Under the pieces are notes generated by a model. The model did not search any database. It saw only the letters and a list, made by a program, of their open reading frames with translations, and had not been told where the DNA came from. Below, in pieces: positions 11,416-22,160 of a DNA stretch of 64,000 nucleotides. The stretch comes from Hysterium pulicare CBS 123377 (lineage: Eukaryota; Ascomycota; Dothideomycetes; Hysteriales; Hysteriaceae). Each line of letters opens with the position of its first letter. Positions within the stretch are counted from its first letter, which is position 1. The translations under genes and the position numbers were made by a program. Location: the NCBI GenBank assembly GCA_000467715.1, contig AJFK01000064.1, forward strand, positions 1 to 64,000, written 5' to 3'.

Positions 11416-12409
11416 TCACCTCTTCGCCCTCAACCTCCTAATCATCTTAACAGCGCCCCCCGTCTCCTCCCAAGCTTTCCAATTATAACTCAACACCAAC
11501 TGCATCTGCGGCAAACTACCGGAAGTACAAACCTGCGGCGGCACACCAAGATACTTCGTCGGATCCAAGAGCCCAGCCCAAAAAAACCCATTTTGTTTCG
11601 CAATCGCATTATGCAACTTCATAATCTGCAGATCCAGCGCTTTGATCTGCGTCCTGTAGTCCTTCCTTCCGATGACATCGGCATTCGATCGAACGACTGA
11701 GCTAACGAGATTCTCGAGTAGCACGATCTCGAGATCTTCTGGTGCGACATCTTTACTATCTCGAGGCCATCGCTGAAGCGTCCGGAGATCTTTGAGCAGG
11801 CGGATCTTGAGTAAGATGGCGGGGACGGCGTAGGAGAGATTCCACTCCCCAAGCCAGATATCCAGCGGTTCCTCAAACGCATCCGCGTCCTTGGTGTTCA
11901 GATACGGCAGTTCCATATCACCCGATTCGTAATCGGATTCTTGGGCGACGGTGCCCCACCACCTGAGGAAATCATAGCACTCCTGATCTCGATCTAGCCG
12001 GATCAACATAGCGGGGACAAGCTCTCGAATTCCCATGTTGTCGGCGCGGCAGAGATGCAGCATCTCCATGGCGTGGCATAGCGCGGATTCAACGGCTGAA
12101 AACGTGTCGAGCTTTAGCAGCGCATCGAGGACGTCCCAGCGAGCGCGCATCTAAGGTCTCGTTTCGGTAATCGCATAGAATAGTCCGCGGCCGTTCTCAA
12201 AGACGTCGGGCGGAAAACATGTCGCCGGAGAGAGCTGTCTTCTTGTCGGAGTTTCGTCTGCGCTTTCTTGATTCTGTTGCATGCTGCTTTGTGGGAGGGT
12301 CAGTCTTGGACTTGCTCTTCTTTGCTGCAGTACTGCATCGGAGTAGACTTTCGTCTGTGTAATCGTTTAGGCATTCTGAGTATTGGCAGAAGGGATCCGG
12401 GACGGGCAT
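11416..12409 (-). pseudogene. broken MYND-type zinc-finger gene (host gene relic)
   Basis: The 244-residue C-terminal frame (ATG at 12150, stop at 11416) matches the conserved C-terminal region of a family of fungal MYND-finger proteins of unknown function: FSAVESALCHAMEML, then CRADNMGIRELVPAMLIRL, then QECYDFLRWW. The N-terminal half is present but scattered over frames. MPVPDPFCQYSECLND...LLRC starts at 12409, QYCSKEEQVQD and PSHKAACNRIKKA continue in another frame, and CFPPDVFENGRGLFYAITETRP returns to the C-terminal frame. Breaks seen: a small deletion between two TGCAG repeats that removes the middle of the finger, TGA where the MYND finger has Trp, a frameshift after LRR, and TAG directly before the C-terminal ATG, where I would expect Tyr. 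The remaining ORF is intact and could still be expressed in shortened form. The family assignment rests on memory of its motifs. Confidence 0.72.
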
Positions 12410-12685
12410 CCTGGTTATTAAGGCTGGTAAGGGTATGATGAAGCTCTGTGGACAAGTCGGTTATTTGCTTGAGAGTCAATCTGATGTTAACATGATGTCC
12501 AATTGAGCGGACAGATTCAGGTGTTGAAGTAAAGTTTGCTCGTGTAGGGGGCAGCACTAACTTTTACCGACGCGTGGGCGCATCAGGGGTGCGTTATCAC
12601 ATGTTGATCACAAAAAGAAAACCCTTCTGAGATGTTTCTCCTACTCGAGTTTAGTCCTTCTTATTGAAGAAGCAAAAAGAATATT

Positions 12686-12779
12686 TCCGTCGCCGGGAAT
12701 TGAACCCGGGCCTTGCCGGCACTTATAAGTGATCAAGCTCGATGAGAGCGGCAAATCCTAGCCACTAGACCACGACGGA
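12686..12779 (-). tRNA. tRNA-Glu (anticodon CTC) with a 23-base intron
   Basis: Read on the minus strand, the acceptor arms TCCGTCG and CGACGGA pair fully. The D-arm contains GGTCTAGTGGCTAGGAT, as in fungal tRNA-Glu. The anticodon stem TGCCG/CGGCA encloses the loop C-T-CTC-A-C, with an intron of about 23 bases inserted one base after the anticodon, the normal position. The T-arm is CCGGG-TTCAATT-CCCGG. A run of five T on the minus strand just downstream (about 12675-12679) is a suitable polymerase III terminator. No CCA is encoded, as expected. Confidence 0.93.
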
Positions 12780-13348
12780 TATGAAACATATAAAAGTTTT
12801 GGAAAAATTAAATTATCTATAGTTGTGTAATCTTTATGGAGCGCAGCGATGAACAAAGACATCTCGAATGAAAGACATTCTATTGTTGGGACGGCTTTGT
12901 GCGGTGAGTGGGGTCTTGTCGATAAGGAAAGTGGGATGAAGGATGAGTCAGGGGCCGCGGTAATCCATCTGTAGTTTTTGATGCCAAGAAAGTTGCGAAA
13001 ATTCACTGCGGCGTAACATTTTGATGGATGACATAGCCATGAAAGATTGAACTCCTTGAAAAGAACTACATATCCTTGTCGGGAGCGAGATGTAGGGGAC
13101 CCCAAAAAGGCAAAACTCGCGCCGTAACAATTAGAACTTTTTGCTACGTGCCATCTCGGAGAAGGTGACGGACGCGTTCGGCCTTTGCTTCTACCATATA
13201 CTTGATACTCAGTTTGAAATCAAACGCTGGCAGGGGATGACATAGTTTTATAGGGTCGTATACACATTGATCCCAATATCTCTTCTTCTTCTCCCAGCAC
13301 ATCCATAGTTCCCACTCATACCCAACCAGAAACACACACCTGGCGGGC
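12780..13348. other. intergenic between tRNA and membrane-protein gene
   Basis: Minus-strand ORFs of up to 115 residues are present but lack recognisable features. No gene is supported. Confidence 0.35.
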
Positions 13349-15279
13349 TCATCTATTTACCTCTCTTAATCCGACTCTCACTTCCCCCAATTCCCTCAAA
13401 ACCTCCTTGTCATTCCCACTCGCCAATCGCTGCATTCTCTTCTCCATCCCCATTGTATCATATTCTGGTTTGTCGATCTCATCAAGTTTATACATAAAGT
13501 CAACTAGCGGGAAAGAAGAGGTGTTGATGTAGTTGCCCGGTCGCTCAGCAAGACATGACCATAGAATGACCGCCCATGCGAAGAAGAGAATCGTGCACTG
13601 TAATATTACGTAAACTTCAAAACTTGCCGCATTGATTCTTATCCTAAGGAATGCAGAGCAATAAGATCCCCATGTATGGAATTCTTCAGGCAAGAAATCA
13701 AGGGGTCGATCCCAGTGTGACATGGTGTTGAACCGCGGGTTGCCATGGTTATTGACTTGAAATAGGTAGAGCGAGTAAGCGAGGATATTGTAGAGGAGAT
13801 ATCGGGGCTTTTCGCCCCATATCTCGGAGTAAAGATCATCTTGCATCGTCCAGAAGTCCCAGACAACCGAAGATTTGGGTGGTATCCCGGCTGCTGTGAA
13901 ATTTAGTATCCAACCTGTTACGTTCCGGAGGGCCGCGGGGGATATTGAAGGGTTCAATGTAGGAGACGTGAGGGAGGAGACTGCTGTAATGCTGTTGTTG
14001 CTCCGAGCACAGGTGGTTGTTGCGGATAGACTGTATATGGAGAGTGTTGTGGCGATATTCCGGGAGCTAAGAGAAGTAGCACAAGTTCGGTTGTCACACA
14101 CATATACGCCTTGAAAGGAGTCAATTCGCGGACTTCGCAAATGTGTCGGATTTATGACGAGTCATACCTGCTAAAATAGAACCAGGTGAGTTACGACTTG
14201 ACCCAATACAAACTTTCATTCCGAAGTATGGATCCTCGTTGCTTGACAGATTGTCATATATGTCGCAATCTTGGTCCCAGAAAAAGTCTTCGGTTGGTCT
14301 CTTTCTGTCGAAGACTAGTTGGCTAGCAGGAGCATGGAATATAGTGGCGAGGGGCTCCTTGGACACGTTTGGCATGAACCAGGGATTCTGAGTTTCCACA
14401 CCACCTGGAAACAAGAAAGAATCACATCCGGAGCAGGACACTGGAGGGACGGTGATCGCGTATTTCGTGTTCGTCACGAAACTAGATATGCTACCCCAAA
14501 TTTCATATGGCAATGGATTCTCCATGGCTTGTGAGGCGAATGAGCTGTTGAATTGGCCTACACCGGCCGTGATGTTGACTCTTGAACTGTGGGTGTACTG
14601 GATATCTACGTTTGTCTGAACTGCATGAGGTCGTCATGAGTTAGCTATTGAGTACGAACCAATCCTGCGGAGACACTTACTAAGTAAGATAAACCCGGCA
14701 AGCCAAATCAATGCTTTCGAAGTGAGCCTTTTAAAAGAATGCTCATGTTAGGAATAAAATTCACCAAAAGCAAAAGAACGAAGGAGGTTCGAGCCTTTCT
14801 TACTTTATCAAAGTCCATATTTTATCCACCCTAGTAGACTCTCGATGGAAAAGGATCCTAAATGATCCGAAGGCCCCGGTTGATGGAGAGAGGCCCAATA
14901 GACTAAGAATACGAAAGCCCAGAGTACCTCCGGACAAGCAGTAACCTAAACCCTCTAGTGTGTGATCTAGCACCAAGGATGCAGTTGCCGATGTGAGTGC
15001 TTGTAAAATGCTCACGAGTGTGACTGTGAAAGGGATTGAATGATACAGTGGATTATTGCCGGCGTCCTGACTCCCATACTGAATTGGTATGGTAGCATGA
15101 GTAAAAGAAGCTGTCGCAGCGAAGAAGAGGGTTGCCGAAACCGTCGTGAGGATTCGTGAAGGACGAAGATAAGCTAAGCGGCTGAGGCTTTGCGTCGGCA
15201 TTGCTTCTGCAATAGAAACCTTATTTCCAGATTCTAGGTCTTTGGGAAGCGGACACGGGGCAGATCCGTCGGACTCCAT
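13349..15279 (-). CDS. multi-pass membrane protein of unknown function, glycosylated ectodomain
   Basis: Four exons join in frame: 15279..14804, 14727..14681, 14620..14168 and 14109..13349 (578 residues). All introns are GT-AG. The protein starts MESDGSAPCPLPKDLESG. Hydrophobic segments lie near residues 48-66 (RILTTVSATLFFAATASF), 83-106 and 164-174 (ALIWLAGFILL), followed by a long ectodomain. A last membrane span near the C-terminus reads VYVILQCTILFFAWAVILWS. The ectodomain has several N-x-S/T sites and paired cysteines (CSGCDSF, CDNRTCATS), suggesting disulphides outside the cytoplasm. I recognise no named domain; proteins of this general shape are common orphans in filamentous fungi. 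An alternative start 42 codons upstream (15405) would add a hydrophobic leader and is less likely. Confidence 0.72.
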
Positions 15280-17231
15280 ACTGAAAAAAGAAGCAAAACG
15301 ATTGAATATTCCACTGTAGAAATTGAAACCTTTAAAAAGTCGGACACGAGCTCTTGAAACACATAGTGGAAATAGGAGAACTATAATGCATGATAAACCA
15401 ATCAACTACCTGGGTCTGTACGGAACCCGAGAGAAGTTCCTATTCGTTGGCCACTCATCTTTTAGTCCGAAGCATGCTGTGGCAGCAAGAAACAGGCCAT
15501 CAAAGGCAGGTCCTGGTCAGACATACCTTGACAGTGTTTGGAATGGGGCCGCATCTTAATATACTATAAACATCGGACAAGACACCATTGGCCCCAGGGA
15601 CACAATGCTTCGGCTGTTTCTGACAATGGTTATGATAACGTCCCAGAAGACGTCGTGCAACACAGAGCACCACACCTCTTCGGTAGAATAACATCCATGA
15701 AATGCGCGTGGAATCCATTTTATTGAAAATGGGTTTCACACTTAGCACCCCCTCGTTACGATAAGGCAATAGGCAAACCCAACCTAGAACTCCAAACCAA
15801 ACCGTTGGTGGCTGGTGCGTTTATTCAGCTCAATACTCCTCGTGAAGTCTGTATTTATTCATTTTCATAAGCCCAGAAAGCTCGCTGTATGCCGAATTAC
15901 ACACCGTGAATATGCTTTGGCTTTTCCTTCTGACAATCTCATGAGCGAATTTTGCTGCAAGGATTCCATTCCCCCGCGCCATAACTGCAGCCAAGAATGG
16001 GTAAGTCGCATGAAGGATGGACTCCAAAACTTACTGAGCTACCTAATCTTCCAAGGATAAGGGATCTACAAGAAGAAAGGAGTACCAGGCCTGGTAAGTT
16101 CATTCGCGGCATGACTATGAAAGGAGAGCAGTACTGATGATGTGGCGTTGCATTGCAGAGTATCCGAATTACGGTTGGGTTGGAATTGCGAGACAGATGG
16201 CTCCTGGATTGGCTTTTCAGTAGCGAGCTCGTCAACAGGAATGAATTTGCTTACCTAGAGTTCCGTAAACCGTCTTACTAGGAAGTGGCTGCTCAGGGAC
16301 AAAATGATCATAAAGAAAGGGATCAAGTCACGAAGGTTGGATCAACTGATTAGTCATCCTGGTTAACCCGCCCGATAAAGATAGGTAGGCCGTTGTTAAG
16401 TTCCTCTATACCTATGACAGCCTTGGAAGAGCGACCACCTCACATGTCCTTATGCTCTGTTCGCATCTGACATTCGACATTTTGCGTTCACATGCTGGGG
16501 CGTCGCGTGCACTGACCTTGTCTGCCTTACCATACCATCCCTCCGGTCAACGGGTTAGTCGACAATGTACACATAAAAACTGAGCATATATTTTCTGAAG
16601 AATCGCTTGGAATCCCATAGTCTGCCTTTTTTTCAGCTGCCGAGATTCCGCTCTGCCTCAACGTGGTTCTACCACATACGGCGGTGATTGTCATACACAC
16701 AACGTGCATTCGACTAATATTAGGTATAGTGGAACTTTCGCCTACTAACTTTATGACCTCCGCTGAATAGTGCAGATGGGCAGAATCTGAACTGTTTTTA
16801 CTATCAGCCATATCGTCCTCGGGGCGCACGGTGATTTGTATTTTCCGAGCATGGCTTGTTGTGAAAAGACATCTCTAGGCATAGCGGCCTCTTCCCTAAG
16901 AGTCTGATACTGAGGATGGAATTCTTCCGGCCGACGTCTTGGCGTTATAGTTAAACTATTACCGTAGACTTGCTTCAAGAGACATTCATTGAGTCTTACC
17001 GGTAATATTTACGCATGTAAACCTTTCCCTCTTGAATACTACACCCTCTCTTCGCCCCTTCGCCCCCTTCGGCCCCTTACGCCCCTGAATAGTCTTCGAA
17101 TCAGTCATGTTCACCTTAAAACGAAGGTTTCAATCAAAAGGCATTAGGATCAACAGCCGACGTGGTATTAAAGAGAGTAAGCATTGAGAATCTACAACGA
17201 TGCTAAACTTTCCCCATTTCTCCTGAACTCC
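15280..17231. other. intergenic, no gene seen
   Basis: Nearly 2 kb without a supportable gene. Short ORFs on both strands have no domain features or spliced partners. A C-rich imperfect repeat is listed separately at 17051..17085. Confidence 0.35.
17051..17085. repeat. C-rich imperfect tandem repeat
   Basis: Four consecutive units of roughly TTCGCCCC (8-9 bases, diverging to TTCGGCCCC and TTACGCCCC). It lies about 150 bases beyond the 3' end of the GH28 gene. Function unknown; it could be simple replication slippage. Confidence 0.6.
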
Positions 17232-18602
17232 TTAATTATTCCCCTTCAACTGCTGCGGCCAATTCCCCGGACAAGTCCCCGTACATGCCAACCCACTATC
17301 CTTCTGATTCGCAATATTCGAGCAGAGATACTTCGGCGTGCCCCCAGCCTTCGGCTTAATATCGATATTCTTGAATGTGAAATTCTCACATGGAACAGCA
17401 CTACTACAATGGATTCCCGCTGCAACATTATATCTGCTCGTCCCACTCACGTTCTCCCATGTCACATCCGAGATCTTCAGTCTCGAGCTGTCGCAATTCG
17501 AGTAGGAGTAGATGCAGGAGGTGACGTAGATGGGTTGGTTGACGTCTTCGAATTTGATGTCGCGGAAGGTAATGTTGCGGACGTGGCCCTGGCCGGGGTA
17601 GGTTTTGATCCATGCGGCGTTGGAGCTGTGGATTGCGGTTATGTTCTCGAAGACGACGTTTTCGACGTAGTCCGGGGTCGAGGCGGGATTACCGAGGCTG
17701 CCGACTACGACGGCGCCGGATTCGTGGCAGACGACGTTGCTGACGTGGACGTTCGTGCTGTTGCCTTTGATGGAGATGCAGTCCTAATCGAGGCTTTAGT
17801 GATGATTGATTAGGAGATAGATATGTTGAGGGAGGGGGGAGAGGGAATTGGGGGAAGACGTACATCGCCACAAGTTACGGTCCAATTTGAGAGTACAATA
17901 TCCTTTGAGTTCCAGGTATCGATACCATCCGTGTTGACCGTACCATATTGGGAACTGGATGTTGTGCTCATATCCAGATTCGTCATCGTCACGTTCTGCG
18001 AGTGTGCAACGAAGGTATGCCTATCCATAGATGTTAGCCTTCGGCCATATTCGGGACCTTCCAGAAGAAAAAATGGGCTATTTCCTGTCTTACCAGAACT
18101 GAGACTGTCTCCAAGTAATCCCATCGATAAGCACGTTCTTCGCCTGCCAGATAGTCAAATTGATGGGCCGGCCCTTCATGTTACTCCCATTCTTATTCGC
18201 ATCGATCCAAACCTGCCCGTTCCCATTAAAGAGAGCTTTTCCAAATCCCCGCATTCTGATGTCAGTCCCGCCAATTCTCCAAGACGTCGCAAGTGACGCA
18301 TATGTCACTCCCATGACGTGCGATGTCCAATAGCTGATGTCCGTACTCCAGATCAGAGTGCCGTGGATGTTGATGTCGACATTGTTGAGATTGAGAACGT
18401 CCATTACTTGACCGATATGGAATTCACCTTCTGTAATTTCGATAGTGCCATCTTTGCCGCATTGCTTGAAGGCATCGAGGATTGCGGGGGTGTCGTCCTT
18501 GCCGCCGCCGGGTGACACTGTACATGTCGAGCCATCTTTGGTCATGGCCGCCAATGCTGGCGCAGAGAGAAGCAGGAGCCGTAGAACATAGTTGAGCAAC
18601 AT
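17232..18602 (-). CDS. secreted GH28 glycosidase (polygalacturonase family, exo-type features)
   Basis: GH28 enzymes hydrolyse pectin backbones in plant cell walls. Exons are 18602..18094, 18020..17864 and 17783..17232 (405 residues). A signal peptide is evident: MLLNYVLRLLLLSAPALAA. The parallel beta-helix core shows NTDGID with Asp at 201, and the catalytic pair D222-D223 (GD|DCISIK), which is split exactly by the second intron. In place of the usual G-H-G and R-I-K motifs the sequence has ESGAVVVGSLG (about 243-253) and WIKTY, so the canonical His and Arg are missing. This pattern is seen in some exo-acting and rhamnogalacturonan or xylogalacturonan branches of GH28. An exo-polygalacturonase or related exo-enzyme is more likely than an endo-polygalacturonase. 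The paired cysteines near the C-terminus (CTGTC) are typical. Confidence 0.88.
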
Positions 18603-19597
18603 CTCGATTAAACTTCCGTGATAACGCTGTAGAATGAAGAGAGAAGAGAAAAATGGTGGGCTATTAAGTGGGACTTATGACGGCTTCCGCCACCCTGCGC
18701 ACCTTGGCCCTTCATATTAGCGGGCTTGTTCAAAAGTTCGAGTATTGAAGAAGCTTATTGCGAGGCCAATGACATTCTGTACGACCTAATGTTAGCAGGA
18801 TGAACCTGAGAAGATTGGTGCAAGGAAGTATGTCCGTCATTTCCTCGGATGAAACAGTGATGGTGATCCAGATGCTATATGTTCGGTTGTTCTCAAATTA
18901 GCCGTACTTCTGATATTAAGTTCTAGGATCCAAAACGTGGGGAACCTGTAAGGTGGGTCGGCAATAAGTATAAAAGCATGTTCGGAAACAATGTATATTT
19001 GCAGATGGTATTCGGCACAGGTGCTCGCTGATCCAGGTGAGCTTTAGAAGGGAACTTGTAAGCCAGATGGCGCGCTATGAATAGCCCAGTTACGAACAGC
19101 TTTACGAACAGCTTCAGTTGACATGCATGGTGTTTGGTCGCTGAGTTGTAGAAACAGAGGCTAGGTGAGACGCCGCTGCAAAAAACCGCTAACTAATTCG
19201 GGAGAGTCACGTGGGGCGTTCACAGAAACGAGATTGACGGCAACGCCGTCGGAAAAGAGGGCTGTTTCATAGAGACGATTGCATCGTATCTCAAAGGTCA
19301 CCTGGAAAGTATTCCTAGATTTTGATGAGGGGAATCGTGACTTCAAGTTGTCCTTACAATCAATTTTGATCGCAAGTGATGACCCAACTACACAAAGGGG
19401 CACGCAAATTCTTTTGCGGAGACTTAAAAACAACTAGCAGTAAATCGTAGGGTTAGTTCATAAGGAGTAGGAATTGCGAAGATCTAGAACACCTAAACGT
19501 GCTGATACGCAGGTTCCAGTCCATCATTGCCTTCCCGAGGCCCATTCCACTTCCCTTCTTCTTCATCCTGGCCGAATTGAGACTTCATCAGCCTCTT
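18603..19597. other. intergenic: GH28 promoter and 3' flank of the 699-residue gene
   Basis: No coding exon is supported. The tandem GTTACGAACAGC / TTTACGAACAGC near 19089-19112 is a short direct duplication of ACGAACAGCTT. Confidence 0.35.
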
Positions 19598-21697
19598 TCA
19601 CTTCATACCTCCTAGCCAGTTCCACTCAGGCAACTCATAGCGAGGAGTTCGTTTGTCATCGCCCACAGACGGTGAATTTCCATCGCCGCTATGGATGCCC
19701 GTCCTGACTGATTTCAACCTTCCATGGTAAACACAATATCCCTTGAAACTGCCCCTATATTTAGGATGCAATGGACACAAGGGACTTGATGGTAAATGCT
19801 CTGGAGTAGCCCACTCAAACTTTTCTCTCCTGGCGACAGCGTCAAGACCTTCCCTGGTTGGAGACCAACCGTCTTCGTTCACGCGAATCCGGAACCAGTC
19901 GCTCTCGCCATTCGCTGACTTCGGTATCGTGGAATTCCGATCTGGGTATAATAGCGGTATGTCTGGGGCCGCACCCGGAGTTAGACCCGGACTCTCGTCG
20001 TCGTCACTGCCTTCTGGCGTCATTGCGATTTGTCCCATTAATAGAGTGTCCGAGTCCCACACGCCAATCTTTTTATTCGGTGTCTTAGTATGACCTTCGC
20101 CTTTCCTTTCGGCTTGAAAGTCGAAGAAAAAGTCTGCCAATTTGCCTTTGACTTCTCCTGTTGTGTCGAATAGTGGTGGTGTAGGGACCCGAATTGTCCC
20201 CGGTGGCCGAAATGGTACTGGAGGGAGAGGAGGAGTGTTAGTAGATACACCGGCGCGCGTAGGTCCTAACATGGAAAAGCGAGTGGGTCTCATTGGGTAT
20301 TTTTCGGCATAGTCAGATATGGTGAAAGCGTCAGACCGGCTCCGTTGAGCATTCTTGTAAGGGTCCCTCGAAGCCCCAGTGGAAGGAAGTGGAGGCGTGC
20401 TTAAAGGTTTTGGGTTGCCAGATTTCAGGGGGTTCCAGAATCTAGACATCCTTCGCTCCCAGGGCTTCGTGTTGTTTGACTGGTCATTTACAGTATCCAC
20501 ATTGTCTGGGTCACTATTTGATAATACACCTCGCCAAAGTTTCCTAGGGCGTTTTCGAGTCTCATTAGATGAGGCGGTACTGCTCTGTTTTGCATCATCA
20601 GTTGCCGTAGAGCTCCCCGCGTACGAGGTGGTGGAGCTCTCGCTCTGTTCTCTCCTACTAGATCTCTGCTTCAATGATCTATTGCTATGAGATCGGAAGT
20701 GCCCTGGGCGTTTTGCTTTTGGAGACGCCAGAGGAGAATTCCCAGGCTCGCTAGGACTCGGTGTAGCATTTGAAAGTGACCATGGCACTTCTGCTATCGT
20801 GCTGGGGGGTGCGACGAGATGGGTAGGCCACTGCATAGGGACATCTCTCAGAAATGGCGTCTTGGGACTACGTGGACGAGGGAGTCCAAGTCCATGAGGT
20901 TCACGACTTGAAAGAGGAGATATTGGGCTGCGTGAACGCGCCGGGAGGTCCGGTATTGTCAACGGCAAAGTGAGTTCCATCGTACCTAAACGTTGATCCA
21001 ATCTGCGGCGCTCTTTGAGACCTTCTTTATCTGGAGATTTGACTGCAGTCGTTGTCGGCCTGCTTTTCACTGGTCCATCGGGCAACCTCACAGGTTTTGG
21101 AGCCTTCGTTGCCGAATTGCTCATTTTCAACGCCGGCAACTTGAGACTCATCGTTCGTGCTGCGGTGCTGAGCCGACGGATGGGCCCGTTATTGCTACTG
21201 TTGTGCTCGGGTTGCTGGTCTAGATGGGGATGCATTTCATATATCCTGAGATCGGCTTTGCCTTTCATGAACCCTCTTGCAATGCTGCTGATAGATGATC
21301 GGTTTGTATCTTTGCGTGTGGGACCCCTAATAGAAGGTTCGGCCGATGACCCCTTTGACGTGGAATCTCGACTCGAACGTTCACCTTGTTCATCATAGAC
21401 GATACCCTGAGGCTCGGGATTCGCAGATTGATGTAAGCCATGTTTTCCCTTCTGCTCGTTGGGGTTCGTCGTCGATTCCCACGCGAAGCTTTCCCGACGA
21501 GAGTTAGGTCTCCGACTAGACACGCCTGGCGTGCTTGACCCGTAGGTGGTGCTTGCATGCTCTTCAAGGGAGAAGTAGTGCCTGCGCGGATTGGGCGGAT
21601 CGGCGTCTTCGATGGGGCTTTCGCTCGCTTCTCTTGCAGTGGAATTCGGGGTCGTGCTCGCCAAGCTCGAAAGTGAAGCGGAAGAGAGTGGTGGCAT
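19598..21697 (-). CDS. conserved-looking fungal protein, largely disordered, unknown function
   Basis: A single uninterrupted frame of 699 residues starting MPPLSSASLSSLASTT. Most of it is Ser/Pro/Arg-rich and probably disordered, with many SP and TP sites and basic patches that suggest phospho-regulation. Ordered-looking parts lie near the middle (KPWERRMSRFWNPLKSG), then GKLADFFFDFQAERKGEG, and a C-terminal block with CPLHPKYRGSFKGYCVYHG (Cys/His pairs that could bind metal), ending YELPEWNWLGGMK. No domain name came to mind. The length without stops and the ordered C-terminus argue that it is real. No intron is needed. Confidence 0.82.
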   Translation of the reverse strand: MPPLSSASLSSLASTTPNSTAREASESPIEDADPPNPRRHYFSLEEHASTTYGSSTPGVSSRRPNSRRESFAWESTTNPNEQKGKHGLHQSANPEPQGIVYDEQGERSSRDSTSKGSSAEPSIRGPTRKDTNRSSISSIARGFMKGKADLRIYEMHPHLDQQPEHNSSNNGPIRRLSTAARTMSLKLPALKMSNSATKAPKPVRLPDGPVKSRPTTTAVKSPDKEGLKERRRLDQRLGTMELTLPLTIPDLPARSRSPISPLSSREPHGLGLPRPRSPKTPFLRDVPMQWPTHLVAPPSTIAEVPWSLSNATPSPSEPGNSPLASPKAKRPGHFRSHSNRSLKQRSSRREQSESSTTSYAGSSTATDDAKQSSTASSNETRKRPRKLWRGVLSNSDPDNVDTVNDQSNNTKPWERRMSRFWNPLKSGNPKPLSTPPLPSTGASRDPYKNAQRSRSDAFTISDYAEKYPMRPTRFSMLGPTRAGVSTNTPPLPPVPFRPPGTIRVPTPPLFDTTGEVKGKLADFFFDFQAERKGEGHTKTPNKKIGVWDSDTLLMGQIAMTPEGSDDDESPGLTPGAAPDIPLLYPDRNSTIPKSANGESDWFRIRVNEDGWSPTREGLDAVARREKFEWATPEHLPSSPLCPLHPKYRGSFKGYCVYHGRLKSVRTGIHSGDGNSPSVGDDKRTPRYELPEWNWLGGMK

Positions 21698-22160
21698 TGG
21701 CTTCGTAGGAAAGGTGTGCTGGAAATAGAGGGGCGATGGGGTCGTTTAGCTGCCCGGTTCAAGGCGCACTGGCGGATACGATGGACTTGGACATTCGTGG
21801 ACCAAAAGATATAAGGAATGCAGAGGTGAAGGTGAAGAGGATGTGATATGAAGCAGAAACGAAAGACGCGACGCGGGACATGAGGTTGGCAGATGCATGC
21901 TGCCAACAGGGAAGGACAGAGTCAATGCAGAGATGAGTCGCGGCCAGCGCAAACGGAAGTCGTCGCTTCCACACCAAGATATAGGACATGACTAGTGGTA
22001 TACAGAGAATCAGCGCCCAAACTGGGAACGGCCCCAACGCCTCTGAATGCTATCAAACAAAGCGCCCCAATGGCCATCCATACCGTGGCCTACATGTATC
22101 TAGCGACCGCCCCAAACCCAGAGTCTTTCGCCAACCTGTAAGCAATCAACAACTCCGTCG
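21698..22160. other. intergenic: upstream of the 699-residue gene, downstream of SMC2
   Basis: The ORFs here on both strands are short frames extending from neighbouring genes. No separate gene is seen. Confidence 0.4.

Noticed and set aside
13875-14114. Plus-strand ORF antisense to the membrane-protein gene
   Set aside because: Shadow of exon 4; the minus-strand exon chain is continuous and better supported.
17184-17813. 209-residue plus-strand ORF antisense to the GH28 gene
   Set aside because: Shadow of the GH28 last exon; Asp/Val-rich pattern is the complement of its Asn/Asp/Thr codons.
21265-21906. 213-residue minus-strand ORF overlapping the 699-residue gene
   Set aside because: Out-of-frame shadow of a long coding frame with biased codon use.
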